Source: Streptomyces durmitorensis (GTDB taxonomy: Bacteria > Actinomycetota > Actinomycetes > Streptomycetales > Streptomycetaceae). Taken from it: a stretch of 64,000 bases of DNA. A program made the translations under genes and the position numbers. The notes beneath the pieces are model-generated. The model had not been told where the DNA came from. It did no database searches and was given only the letters and a program-made list of their open reading frames with translations. The stretch covers positions 8,122,001 through 8,186,000 of the forward strand of contig NZ_CP097289.1 in the NCBI RefSeq assembly GCF_023498005.1, written 5' to 3'. Shown piece by piece: positions 8,619 to 16,522 of this stretch. Position 1 is the first letter of the stretch; each line of letters begins with the position of its first letter.

Positions 8619-9869
8619 ATGGGAGCCAGGAGGCCCCTCGGGCGGCAGTTCGGATGGCTGTGGGCGGCCTACACGGTCAGCGCGTTTGGGACACGGATCG
8701 CGTTCGACGCGTTCCCCCTGATCGCGATCCTCGCCCTGGACGCGGGGCCGACGCAGGTGTCGGTCCTCGCGGCCGCGGGGTTCGCGGTCGGCGCGGTGGT
8801 GGCGGTGCCGCTCGGGCCGTGGGTGGAGTTCCGCCGCAAGCGGGCGGTGATGATCGCGATGGACCTGGTCCGGTGCGCGGCGCTGCTCAGCATCCCCGCC
8901 GCGTACGCCTTCGGCCTGCTGGGCTTCGGCCAGCTCCTGCTCGTGGCGGTCGTGGTCGGTGCGGCCGACATCGCGTTCAGCTCGGCGAGCGGTGCGTGCC
9001 TCAAGGCGCTCGTACGGCCGCAGGACCTGCTCGTCGCGAACGGCCGCCTCGAATCGACGAATTGGACCGCCCTGGTGATCGGGCCGCCGCTGGGCGGCGC
9101 GGTGATCGGGCTGTTCGGTCCGGTGGTGACCGTGGTGGCCGACGCAGTCAGCTTCCTGCTCTCGGCCCTGGGGATCCGCGCGATCGGCGGAAAGGAGCCG
9201 CACCCCGTGCGCACCGAGCCGCGAGCCCGGTTCCGGGCGGGCGATCTGCTCGACGGCTGGCGCTACATCCTGGCGGCCCCGGCGCTGCGCCCGCTGTTCT
9301 TCAACACCGTGCTGAACAACGGCCTGATCATGGCGACATCGCCCCTGCTGATCGTCCTGATGGTCGGCGAACTCGGCTTCGCGCCCTGGCAGTACGGCCT
9401 GGCCTTCGCCGCGCCCTGCGTCGGCGGCCTGCTCGGCTCGCGGCTCGCCCGGCCGCTCGTCGGGCGGTTCGGACGCCACCGGGTGCTGCGCACCGCCGGG
9501 GCACTGCGGGCGTGCTGGCTGATCGGCCTCGCCTTCATCGGTCCCGGTGTCGCCGGGCTCGTCCTTGTCGTCGTCGTCGAGTTCGGCCTGATCACCTGCT
9601 CGGGGGTGTTCAACCCGGTGTTCGCCACCTACCGGCTCGACCACACTCCCGCGGACCGTGTCGCCCGCACCCTGTCCGCGTGGTCGGTCACCAGCAAGCT
9701 CAGCATCGCGGCCATGACCGGCGTGTGGGGCCTGCTGGCCGCCGCGACCGGCCCGCGCACCGCGGTCGGGATCGCCGGGATCCTCATCCTGGCCACGCCG
9801 CTGCTGCTGCCGCGACGCGAGCACGCGCCGCACGAAGAGCGGGACGCCGCCGCCCGAAGCCACGCCTGA
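8619..9869 (+). CDS. MFS transporter (putative drug/metabolite exporter)
   Basis: A 416-residue integral membrane protein with about 12 hydrophobic segments. It starts with FGWLWAAYTVSAFGTRIAFD, typical of MFS proteins of the enterobactin-exporter/MDR type. A charged loop, PLGPWVEFRRKRAVMIAMD, between the second and third segments matches the MFS signature loop. The ATG at 8619 is the family-consistent start; the open frame upstream is antisense to the LysR gene. It is divergent from LysR and probably regulated by it. The substrate cannot be told. Confidence 0.87.
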   Translation: MGARRPLGRQFGWLWAAYTVSAFGTRIAFDAFPLIAILALDAGPTQVSVLAAAGFAVGAVVAVPLGPWVEFRRKRAVMIAMDLVRCAALLSIPAAYAFGLLGFGQLLLVAVVVGAADIAFSSASGACLKALVRPQDLLVANGRLESTNWTALVIGPPLGGAVIGLFGPVVTVVADAVSFLLSALGIRAIGGKEPHPVRTEPRARFRAGDLLDGWRYILAAPALRPLFFNTVLNNGLIMATSPLLIVLMVGELGFAPWQYGLAFAAPCVGGLLGSRLARPLVGRFGRHRVLRTAGALRACWLIGLAFIGPGVAGLVLVVVVEFGLITCSGVFNPVFATYRLDHTPADRVARTLSAWSVTSKLSIAAMTGVWGLLAAATGPRTAVGIAGILILATPLLLPRREHAPHEERDAAARSHA

Positions 9870-9915
9870 CGTCCCGCGCCCTACGGCCCTCCTGACGGCC
9901 CCCGCGCCGGGCACC

Positions 9916-10569
9916 TCACATCTTGCGCATCCGGCCGATCTCCGCCGTCTGCTGCGCGATCACGTCGTTGGCCATCTCCTCGACCTGGATGTTGTTGCCG
10001 TCGGTGAGCGCTTCCGTGGCCATCGTGATCGCGCCGTTGTGGTGAGTGATCATCAGCTTCAGGAAGAGCTCGTCGAACGTCTTGCCCTGTGCGGCGCGCA
10101 ACTGCTTCAGCTGGCCCTCCGTGGCCATGCCGGGCATCGTCCCGTGGTCGTGCCCCTGCTGCTTCTTCGCGCCGCCGTGGTTCTTCAACCAGCCCTTCAT
10201 GGCGCCTATTTCCGGGCGCTGCGCGGCAGCGATGCGATCGGCCAGGCGCTTGACCTTCGCGGAATCGGCGCGCTTCGGGGCGAGTCCGGTCATCTTCAGG
10301 GCCTGGCCGTGGTGCGTGATCATCATCTGTGTGTAGGTGAAGTCGGCCGAGTTGGGGCTGTCGTCGTCGGTTCTCTTCTTGGCCGCGTCCTCGGCGGACA
10401 TCGTCGCGGCCGTCTCGCCCGGTTTGCCCGGAGCGATCACCGAGGGTCCTGGCGCGGCCTTCTCGGCGGTTTCGGATCCGGCGTCGGAACCACCTGAATC
10501 GCAGGCGCCGAGCGCCAGAACAGCGGCCGTGAGGAACACGGTGACGGCGGGCGTACGACGGTTGAGCAC
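9916..10569 (-). CDS. DUF305-domain lipoprotein
   Basis: A 217-residue exported lipoprotein. The signal peptide ends in the lipobox LALGAC, so the mature protein should be lipid-anchored outside the membrane. The DUF305 four-helix domain shows two Met/His-rich repeats, YTQMMITHHGQALKM and LKLMITHHNGAITMATEAL, plus GHDHGTMPGM. Such Met/His clusters suggest copper or another soft metal as ligand; some DUF305 proteins (CopM-like) bind copper. The GTG start at 10569 has AGGAGG just upstream. It is divergent from an LVIVD-repeat secreted protein, a pairing I recall from other streptomycetes. Confidence 0.88.
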   Translation of the reverse strand: MLNRRTPAVTVFLTAAVLALGACDSGGSDAGSETAEKAAPGPSVIAPGKPGETAATMSAEDAAKKRTDDDSPNSADFTYTQMMITHHGQALKMTGLAPKRADSAKVKRLADRIAAAQRPEIGAMKGWLKNHGGAKKQQGHDHGTMPGMATEGQLKQLRAAQGKTFDELFLKLMITHHNGAITMATEALTDGNNIQVEEMANDVIAQQTAEIGRMRKM

Positions 10570-10648
10570 GGCTGCCTCCTGTGGCGCGCGGGGGAGTTGG
10601 GGACCGTCCTAGCACGCTTCGGCGCGTGAATGATCAAAAACTTTCATT

Positions 10649-10668
10649 ACAGATGCGTTGCCATCTGT
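10649..10668. promoter_or_regulatory. Dyad ACAGATG...CATCTGT between DUF305 and LVIVD genes
   Basis: A perfect 7-bp inverted repeat (10649-10655 and 10662-10668) lies in the AT-richer part of the 177-bp divergent intergenic region, 80-100 bp from each start. It is a possible operator shared by the two genes. No regulator gene is adjacent. Confidence 0.35.
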
Positions 10669-10711
10669 TGATCTGTGCATGCAGAGCACGATACTGCGGG
10701 GTGTCCGTGAA

Positions 10712-10729
10712 CCGTTCAACTACGAACGG
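10712..10729 (+). promoter_or_regulatory. Small 5'-leader hairpin CCGTTC...GAACGG before the LVIVD gene
   Basis: Perfect 6-bp arms (10712-10717 and 10724-10729) with a 6-base loop lie just before the ribosome binding site GGGAGG of the gene starting at 10747. It could be an operator, or an mRNA hairpin that affects translation. This is seen in sequence only. Confidence 0.3.
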
Positions 10730-10746
10730 CTACTAGGGAGGACGCA

Positions 10747-12249
10747 GTGACCCTGTTGAACAACCCCCGAACACGGCGCAGACGCTTCGGCGTCGGCGCG
10801 GCCGCGCTCGGTCTGATTGCCGCACTGTTCAGCGCGGCGCCCGCCGGAGCGACGCCCGACCCGGGCGACTCGCCCGCCGCGCCCAAGAGCGTGTCGAAGA
10901 GTGACGCCGCCGACGCGAAGGCGGCGATCAAGAGCGGCAAGATACCGGCGCCCGACGAGATCGTGCACTCGGACAACATCAAACATCTCGCCAACATCCC
11001 CAAGGACGCGCTGCCGGGGACCAACTCCGACCTCGCGTTCCAGGGGAAGTACGCCTTCGCAGGCAACTACGACGGCTTCCGTATCTTCGACATCAGCAAC
11101 CCGAAGAAGCCGCGGACCGTCTCCCAGGTCCTGTGCCCCGGCTCGCAGAACGACATCTCCGTCTCCGGGAACCTGCTCTTCCTCTCCACCGACTCCTCGC
11201 GCAGCGACAACTCCTGCAGCAGCACCTCGCAGCCCGCGACCGAGAAGTCCTCGTGGGAGGGCATGAAGGTCTTCGACATCAGCGACAAGGCCAACCCGAG
11301 GTACGTCTCCGCCGTCGAGACCGCCTGCGGCTCGCACACGCACACCCTGGTGCCGGAGAAGCGGAACGTCTACGTGTACGTCTCCTCGTACTCCCCGAGC
11401 GCGACGTTCCCGGACTGCCAGCCGCCGCACGACGGCATCTCCGTCATCAAGGTGCCCCGCAAGGCCCCGCAGAAGGCGGCGGTCGTCGACTTCCCCGTGC
11501 TCTTCCCGGGTGAGGGCCCCGACGGCGGCGGCAACCCGGGCGGGCCCACCAACCCGGGCGTCTCCAAGACCACCGGCTGCCACGACATCACCGTGCTGCC
11601 CTCCAAGGATCTCGCGGCGGGCGCCTGCATGGGCGACGGCATCCTGTTCTCCGTCAAGGACCCGGAGAACCCGAAGGTCATCGACCGCGTCCAGGACAAC
11701 AAGAACTTCGCGTTCTGGCACTCGGCGACCTTCAACCAGAAGGCCGACAAGGTCGTCTTCACCGACGAGTTGGGCGGCGGCGGCGCCGCCACCTGTGACG
11801 AGGCCACCGGCCCGGAGCGCGGCGCCAACGGCATCTACGACGTCACCGGCAAGGGCGACAAGCGCAAGCTCGTCTTCAAGAGCTACTACAAGATCCCGCG
11901 CCACCAGGCCGCGACCGAGAACTGCGTGGCCCACAACGGCTCGCTGATCCCGGTCAAGGGCAAGGACCTGATGGTCCAGGCGTGGTACCAGGGCGGCGTC
12001 TCCGTCTGGGACTTCACGAACTCCTCGAAGCCGAAGGAGATCGGCTACTTCGAGCGCGGTCCCCTCAGCGCCGACACGATCCAGACCGGCGGCTCCTGGT
12101 CGGCGTACTACTACAACGGCTACGTCTACTCGAACGACATCGCGAAGGGCTTCGACGTCCTGAAGATCGACGACAAGCGGACGGACCCCGCCGAGCGGGT
12201 CCGCGTCCGTGAGCTCAACGTCCAGACCCAGCCGGACTACTTCGACTGA
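10747..12249 (+). CDS. Secreted LVIVD-repeat protein
   Basis: A 500-residue exported protein. The signal peptide has basic residues RTRRRR, a hydrophobic core and a likely cleavage after AGA (about residue 35). Repeats of beta-propeller character follow: YAFAGNYDGFRIFDISNPKK, then FLSTDSS and MKVFDISDKANPRYV, then SVWDFTNSSKPKEIG. These are LVIVD-type units (x-x-FDIS-x-P). LVIVD proteins form seven-bladed propellers of unknown activity. The GTG start has GGGAGG about 8 bases upstream. It is divergent from the DUF305 lipoprotein, so the two may act together at the cell surface. The 3' end overlaps the convergent TetR gene by 13 bp. Confidence 0.87.
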   Translation: MTLLNNPRTRRRRFGVGAAALGLIAALFSAAPAGATPDPGDSPAAPKSVSKSDAADAKAAIKSGKIPAPDEIVHSDNIKHLANIPKDALPGTNSDLAFQGKYAFAGNYDGFRIFDISNPKKPRTVSQVLCPGSQNDISVSGNLLFLSTDSSRSDNSCSSTSQPATEKSSWEGMKVFDISDKANPRYVSAVETACGSHTHTLVPEKRNVYVYVSSYSPSATFPDCQPPHDGISVIKVPRKAPQKAAVVDFPVLFPGEGPDGGGNPGGPTNPGVSKTTGCHDITVLPSKDLAAGACMGDGILFSVKDPENPKVIDRVQDNKNFAFWHSATFNQKADKVVFTDELGGGGAATCDEATGPERGANGIYDVTGKGDKRKLVFKSYYKIPRHQAATENCVAHNGSLIPVKGKDLMVQAWYQGGVSVWDFTNSSKPKEIGYFERGPLSADTIQTGGSWSAYYYNGYVYSNDIAKGFDVLKIDDKRTDPAERVRVRELNVQTQPDYFD

Positions 12250-12917
12250 GTCGGCCGCCGAGCGGACCGCGTCTCCTGCGCGGCCTGATCGTCCACTCGC
12301 GCATGCGTCCCGTCGGGCGGCTCATCGCCCGGCGGGACGCCGAGTTCCCACGCGAGCCCGTACCGCTGGAACAGCTCGCCCCGCAGCGCTCCCGCGGGCA
12401 TCGGCGCCCCCGGGAGCAGCACCGCGAAGACGGCGCCCATCAGCAGGGCGCGCAGCAGCGGATAGTCGGTGTCCACGTCGGGCGACCCATGGCGTACGAC
12501 GGTGTCGCGGAGCAGCTCGGCGAGGTGCTGCTGCTCCGGGCAGCGCACGAACCCGTCGGCCTGGAGGATCCCCGCCATGTGCGTGCGCATGAGGAGCGGC
12601 TGATCCCGGGCCAGGCCCAGGATCGCGTCGATGGCGCGGGCCAGGAGCTCGTCCCCGTCCGTCGTCCGCGGTTCCCGTTCCAGGGCGGCCTGGAGCGTGC
12701 GGTGCATCAGGCGGTGCACCGCCGACTGGAGGAGCTGGCGCTTGCCGGGGAAGTAGTACGACACCAGACCGCGGGCCGAGCCCGCGCGGTCCGCGATGTC
12801 GCCGAGTGTCGTCGCCTCGTAGCCGCGCTCGCTCACCAGCTCGACCGTGGCCTGCAGGAGCCGTTCCCTGGAACGCCTTCGCAACTCTTCATTGACCGAT
12901 GCGCTACGCGGGGACAT
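12237..12917 (-). CDS. TetR-family transcriptional regulator
   Basis: A 226-residue protein. The N-terminal helix-turn-helix is RLLQATVELVSERGYEATTL, then IADRAGSARGLVSYYFPGKR. The C-terminal half is helical, with a segment similar to TetR_C dimerization domains, and the tail is disordered and basic. The ATG at 12917 (MSPRSASVNE) has AGGAG about 9 bases upstream. A perfect dyad (12936-12952) sits over its promoter, suggesting autoregulation. Its tail overlaps the LVIVD gene by 13 bp. No obvious divergent partner except the small DUF2630 gene 160 bp away. Confidence 0.88.
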   Translation of the reverse strand: MSPRSASVNEELRRRSRERLLQATVELVSERGYEATTLGDIADRAGSARGLVSYYFPGKRQLLQSAVHRLMHRTLQAALEREPRTTDGDELLARAIDAILGLARDQPLLMRTHMAGILQADGFVRCPEQQHLAELLRDTVVRHGSPDVDTDYPLLRALLMGAVFAVLLPGAPMPAGALRGELFQRYGLAWELGVPPGDEPPDGTHARVDDQAAQETRSARRPTQSK

Positions 12918-12935
12918 CCTGTAACTCCTGCGTTG

Positions 12936-12952
12936 ACTGGCTTCGAGCCAGT
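12936..12952. promoter_or_regulatory. TetR-type dyad ACTGGCT-TCG-AGCCAGT
   Basis: A perfect 7-bp inverted repeat with a 3-bp centre lies 19 bp upstream of the TetR start. It is directly followed by TATACT, a -10-like hexamer that can be read on either strand. The position suits an autorepressor operator. Confidence 0.5.
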
Positions 12953-13109
12953 ATACTCAGCGTGTCTCGGACCAAGACCCCCAGTGGGTCCCTCATGGTC
13001 CGGTGTGGCCTGGGGCAGGCAACACCGCGGGGGAGTGTTGCCTGCTCACAGGTGCCGATCGGCCGAACCCTCCTTACAGTGGGCCGGGGGGCCGAGGAGG
13101 CGTACTGAG

Positions 13110-13355
13110 ATGGATCAAGAGCAGATTCTGTCCCGGATCTCGTCGATGGTCGACGACGAGCGGACGCTGCGGGACTCCCTGGCGTCGGGAGCCATCGACG
13201 AGGCGACGGAGCGCGCGAGGCTCGGCGCGCTCGAACGTGAACTGGACCGGTGCTGGGACCTGCTGCGCCAGCGGCGCGCGAAGGCGGAGTTCGGCGAGAA
13301 CCCGGACGAGGCGCGGGTGCGGCCCGCCGCCGAGGTCGAGGGCTACCGCTCATGA
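13110..13355 (+). CDS. DUF2630 family small protein
   Basis: An 81-residue, highly charged, helical protein. It starts MDQEQILSRISSMVDDERTL and continues RARLGALERELDRCWDLLRQ and a C-terminal NPDEARVRPAAEVEGY. This matches the DUF2630 family of actinobacterial proteins, which has no known function. The ATG at 13110 is preceded by GAGGAGG at about -10. The long open frame upstream of this ATG is the antisense of the TetR gene. A strong perfect hairpin follows 17 bp after the stop. Confidence 0.82.
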   Translation: MDQEQILSRISSMVDDERTLRDSLASGAIDEATERARLGALERELDRCWDLLRQRRAKAEFGENPDEARVRPAAEVEGYRS

Positions 13356-13371
13356 ACAGCCCCGCACTCTA

Positions 13372-13431
13372 GGGTCTCTCGTTTGGATCAGACCCCGCTC
13401 CCTGATCCGGCCTGATCCAAACGAGAGACCC
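13372..13431. repeat. Long perfect inverted repeat (20-bp arms), terminator- or mobile-repeat-like
   Basis: Arms GGGTCTCTCGTTTGGATCAG (13372-13391) and its exact reverse complement (13412-13431) enclose a 20-base loop that itself repeats CTGATCCGG. This gives a 20-bp stem with no mismatch between the DUF2630 stop and the next gene. It has no T-tract. I recall similar GTTTGGATCAGGCCGGATCAG sequences between genes in other streptomycetes, so it may be a dispersed repeat as well as a terminator. Confidence 0.7.
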
Positions 13432-13465
13432 CAGCCGTCACCCGAACCGCAGGCCGAGGAGCCGT

Positions 13466-13888
13466 ATGGGCGCCGAGCGGGGCAAGCCGTACCGAGGACA
13501 GCGCATCACCGTCACCTTCGACGCGCGGCGGTGTCTGCACGCCGCGGAGTGCGTACGCGGGCTCCCCCAGGTCTTCGACACCGGGCGCCGCCCCTGGATC
13601 TCCCCCGACGCGGCCCCCGCGGACGAGGTCGCCGATGTCGTGCGCCGCTGTCCGTCCGGGGCGCTGCAGTACGAGGAGGCGGACGGGACGACGGAGCGGC
13701 CGACCGGCCCCACCACCGTCGAGCGCACGGCCGACGGCACGCTCGTGCTCCGCGGCGATCTGCGGATCGCGGCGGCGGGCGGCCCCGAGGTGCGGGAGAC
13801 GCGCGTGATGCTGTGCGGCTGCGGGGCGAGCGGGAACCAGCCGTACTGCGATCACTCGGGCCCCTGCGGAACGTCCGGCGAGGCCTGA
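13466..13888 (+). CDS. Ferredoxin-like (Fer4_19) plus CDGSH-type iron-sulfur protein
   Basis: A 140-residue two-part protein. Residues about 12-70 contain FDARRCLHAAECVRGLPQVF and VVRRCPSGALQYE, the pattern of the divergent 4Fe-4S mono-cluster domain. The C-terminus has a CDGSH-like motif, LCGCGASGNQPYCDHSGPC. The first three Cys are present, but the position that normally holds the fourth ligand (His in CDGSH) is Gly, and His sits two residues earlier. The variant could shift the cluster ligand or be inactive. It probably binds two small Fe-S clusters and moves electrons in the cytoplasm. It ends 31 bp from the convergent PAP2 gene. Confidence 0.78.
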   Translation: MGAERGKPYRGQRITVTFDARRCLHAAECVRGLPQVFDTGRRPWISPDAAPADEVADVVRRCPSGALQYEEADGTTERPTGPTTVERTADGTLVLRGDLRIAAAGGPEVRETRVMLCGCGASGNQPYCDHSGPCGTSGEA

Positions 13889-13919
13889 CGCCTGACCCCC
13901 GGTCGACGAGGTGGGCTCG

Positions 13920-14618
13920 TTATGTGGTCTCCGGTGTGCGGGTGCCGGGTCGGTGTTCGTACGTCGCGATCGCGAGGGCCACCATCAGGGCGCCCAGGAG
14001 CCAGCCGCCCACGACGTCCGACGGCCAGTGAACGCCGTTCCAGATCCGGGTCACACCGACCCCGATCACGGAGACCACCGTGATCGTCACGCCCGTGCGC
14101 CACACGGCGGGCCCGGCGCCGTACGTGCGCAGGAGCCACAGGAACAGCCCGCAGGCGACCGTCGCCGTCATGGCGTGCCCCGAGGGGAAGGCGGCGAAGT
14201 GCGCGGAGTCCACCGGGTCCGGCCATGTCGGGCGCGGCTTGTCGACCGCGGCCTTGAGGCCCTGCTGCACCAGGGTGCCCACCGCGCAGGTGGCGGCGAT
14301 CCACAGCGCCAGCCAGTACGCGCCGCGCAGGGCGAGCCACACCACGGCCACCGCGCACAGCGCGCGCATCGTCCAGGGGTCCCACACCCAGTCGGTCAGG
14401 ATGCGGCTCGCATGGGTGAGGCCGTCGTGCGCGACGGCCCAGCGGTGCGTGGTGCGCGCGATGTCGCCGTCGACGGTGCCCAGCGGGCCCCACTCCAGCT
14501 CCACCAGGAGGATCAGCAGGAGCGAGGGGACGCACAGGACCGCGGCGACGAGCGCGGCACGGGACTTTCGCGGACGGGGTGGACTGGGCGGCGAGTCGAG
14601 GGGTGCGGCGGAGTGCAT
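13920..14618 (-). CDS. PAP2 superfamily membrane phosphatase
   Basis: A 232-residue membrane protein with five or six hydrophobic segments and the three phosphatase motifs in order: KAAVDKPRP, FPSGHAMTA, and TRIWNGVHWPSDV (usually SR-x5-H-x3-D; here TR replaces SR). The family dephosphorylates lipid phosphates such as phosphatidate or undecaprenyl pyrophosphate at the membrane. The ATG at 14618 (MHSAAPLDSPP) is chosen. A longer frame reaches 14714, but its extra 32 residues are Arg/Pro-rich and look non-coding. It lies downstream of the M56 peptidase gene on the same strand. Confidence 0.85.
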   Translation of the reverse strand: MHSAAPLDSPPSPPRPRKSRAALVAAVLCVPSLLLILLVELEWGPLGTVDGDIARTTHRWAVAHDGLTHASRILTDWVWDPWTMRALCAVAVVWLALRGAYWLALWIAATCAVGTLVQQGLKAAVDKPRPTWPDPVDSAHFAAFPSGHAMTATVACGLFLWLLRTYGAGPAVWRTGVTITVVSVIGVGVTRIWNGVHWPSDVVGGWLLGALMVALAIATYEHRPGTRTPETT

Positions 14619-14713
14619 GGGGAGATCCTCGCCGACGCGCGGTGCCGGGGGCCATCCCGGGGCGTGCTCCCCTGGAGTGAGCCCCGGTCGCCTCGCTCTC
14701 CGGCGGCGGGCCA

Positions 14714-15649
14714 CTAGCCCAGCGCGCGCAGCCCCGGCACGAACGTCACCAGGAGCGGAACCACCGGAACCAGCGCCGCGGCCGCGGTCAGCCGAAGCCG
14801 CCGCCCCGCAGTGAGCCGCGGCCGTGCGGACAGCAGCCGGTGCACCCGCTGCGGCACGTGCGCCTGCGGGGTCGGGCAGGGGCCGAAGACGCCCCGGTCC
14901 TCGTTGAGCTCGATCAGCGCGAGGGCGATCGTCAGGCGCCCGAAGCGCCGCGAAGCCACGTCGTCGGCGGCCAGCTCGACCAGGCGGTGCATCTCGCCCC
15001 GGAACGCGGCGAAGACCGGTACCTGCGGGAACCCCGTGGCCAGCGCGCCCGAGCAGTGCAGGAGCCAGTCGTGCCGCGCCTGCGCGTGCCCCTGCTCATG
15101 GGCGAGCACGGCATCGAGCTGACGGCCCTTGAGGCGGCGCAACGCCGCGGTGGTGATGACCAGTTGGGGCGCCGCGCCCGGCAGCCACCATGCGTCGGGG
15201 CGCTCGCCCTCCAGGACGACGAGACGGTCGGCGCCGGGCTCCTCGCCGGGCAACAGCGGTGCGCGCCGGAGTAGTTCGCTGCGCCCCTTGCGGCGCCTGG
15301 CCCGCGCGCGAACGATCTCCCGGGTCAGCATCGCGGCGGTCCACACGCCGCCCAGCGCCAGCGCCACGGCGGTCGCGGGCGCCCAGACGCCGCCCGCCCC
15401 GAGCGCGTACGCGTCGACCACGTCGTGCGGCGCGGGGGCGAAGACGTGGCCCCGCACGGCCTGCCACGCGGCGGCGGCGCTGAGGGTCATCGACAGGGCA
15501 CAGCACATGAGCACACCCGCCACGACGCACTGCCACGCCCACAGCGCGACCACCGGTTCGCGCTCCGGCCAGTCGGCGCGTGCGAGGAGGCGCGGGGCGA
15601 CGACGGCGGTGAGGGCGCCCAGCAGCAACAGCGCAACGGGGAGCAACAT
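14714..15649 (-). CDS. M56-family membrane metallopeptidase (BlaR1/MecR1-like)
   Basis: A 311-residue protein with several N-terminal membrane segments. The zinc-protease motif is VLAHEQGHAQARHDWL (HExxH), with a downstream EMHRLVELAADDVA that can supply the third ligand. M56 proteins such as BlaR1 cleave a BlaI-type repressor in response to cell-wall damage. Here there is no sensor penicillin-binding domain and no BlaI gene beside it, so its substrate is unknown. The ATG at 15649 begins in the first membrane segment. The DUF5134 membrane protein gene lies 142 bp upstream on the same strand, a neighbourhood I recall from other Streptomyces. Confidence 0.85.
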   Translation of the reverse strand: MLLPVALLLLGALTAVVAPRLLARADWPEREPVVALWAWQCVVAGVLMCCALSMTLSAAAAWQAVRGHVFAPAPHDVVDAYALGAGGVWAPATAVALALGGVWTAAMLTREIVRARARRRKGRSELLRRAPLLPGEEPGADRLVVLEGERPDAWWLPGAAPQLVITTAALRRLKGRQLDAVLAHEQGHAQARHDWLLHCSGALATGFPQVPVFAAFRGEMHRLVELAADDVASRRFGRLTIALALIELNEDRGVFGPCPTPQAHVPQRVHRLLSARPRLTAGRRLRLTAAAALVPVVPLLVTFVPGLRALG

Positions 15650-15791
15650 GCGTCAAGACTATGAGGGCGGCGCTGCCGGAGGGTATGGCCTATCGCCTCA
15701 AGTGACGCACGCCACGGCCGATCGCGGGATATCACCCCTTACGGCCCGCACGGCCTCGTGCCTTCCGCGCTCCTGGGCCTCCAGAGGCGGT

Positions 15792-16355
15792 CTACAGCGT
15801 CAGGAGCATCGCGATCATGGTGATCCCCATGGAGAGACGGCACACCATCGCGAGCTCCGTGCGATCGGCCCACCCCGTGACCGTGCCGCCGCCGGCTCCC
15901 TCCGCCGCCGCGAGCGTCGGTACGGGCAGGAGGCGCACCCCCGACCAGAGCACGTACCCGGCGAAATAGAGCAGCAGTGCTCCGGTGAGCGCCGGCGCGC
16001 CTCCGCCGCCGTGGCCCGTGTGGGCGGTGGGGGTCGCGGCCATGGCCGCTGCCATGTAGACCATGGCGCAGGCGCCGACCAGATGATGCAGGTGGTGGCG
16101 GTTCTGCCGGGCCGCCCAGAGCGCGCGGAGAGCCGCCGCGCCGAACACGGCCACATAGGCGAGCCAGGCCCACCGCGGCGGGGTCAGCACGGCTGCGGGC
16201 AGGGCCATCAACGCCATCCCGAACCCCATGAGCGCCTCGCCGCCGGCCGTCCGGCGCTGTTCCTCGATCCTGCTGCGCATCCGCAGCAGGCAGTAGGACC
16301 CGGTCGCCGCGCACAGCGCGACGAGCAGCCAGCCGGCATGCACCGGTCCGTGCAC
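15792..16355 (-). CDS. DUF5134 family membrane protein
   Basis: A 187-residue protein with five or six hydrophobic segments. The His-rich loop RQNRHHLHHLVGACAMVYMA and a second HTGHGGGG stretch are typical of DUF5134 proteins. The GTG start at 16355 (MHGPVHAGWLLVAL) has GGGGAGG about 8 bases upstream; the longer frame to 16424 is Arg-rich and unlike protein. The function is unknown, though the clustered His and Met could bind a metal within the membrane. It is followed by the M56 peptidase gene on the same strand. Confidence 0.75.
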   Translation of the reverse strand: MHGPVHAGWLLVALCAATGSYCLLRMRSRIEEQRRTAGGEALMGFGMALMALPAAVLTPPRWAWLAYVAVFGAAALRALWAARQNRHHLHHLVGACAMVYMAAAMAATPTAHTGHGGGGAPALTGALLLYFAGYVLWSGVRLLPVPTLAAAEGAGGGTVTGWADRTELAMVCRLSMGITMIAMLLTL

Positions 16356-16484
16356 CGCGCACCTCCCCGATCGACGGTGTCGTCGGGTCGATGCCCTCGC
16401 ACGGGGCCTCGTACGCGAGCGCATGGGTGTACGCGGGGAGCGCGGAGGGGAGCGGACGGGGCCGCGGTGAGCCGCGGCGACCTA

Positions 16485-16522
16485 AATCGTTTTCGAGTAA
16501 AACACTTGCTAAGGTTCTCGCC
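16485..16522 (+). promoter_or_regulatory. Likely promoter of the FUSC-marR operon
   Basis: A sharply AT-richer stretch immediately precedes the ATG at 16523. TAAGGT lies only 7 bases before the start codon, and no ribosome binding site is evident, so the transcript may be short-leadered or leaderless. AGTAAAACACT (16496-16506) is a weak dyad that the MarR product of the operon could bind. Inference from sequence alone. Confidence 0.35.

Noticed and set aside
8487..9914. Upstream extension of the LysR frame (476 codons)
   Set aside because: It is antisense to the MFS transporter and has low-complexity Arg/Asp/Gln-rich sequence; LysR starts at 8486.
12303..13109. Long plus-strand frame joining to DUF2630
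   Set aside because: It is antisense to TetR; DUF2630 begins at 13110 with its own ribosome binding site.
16391..16522. Longer N-terminus for the FUSC protein
   Set aside because: Codons before 16523 give Gly/Arg-rich sequence and cover the AT-rich promoter-like stretch.
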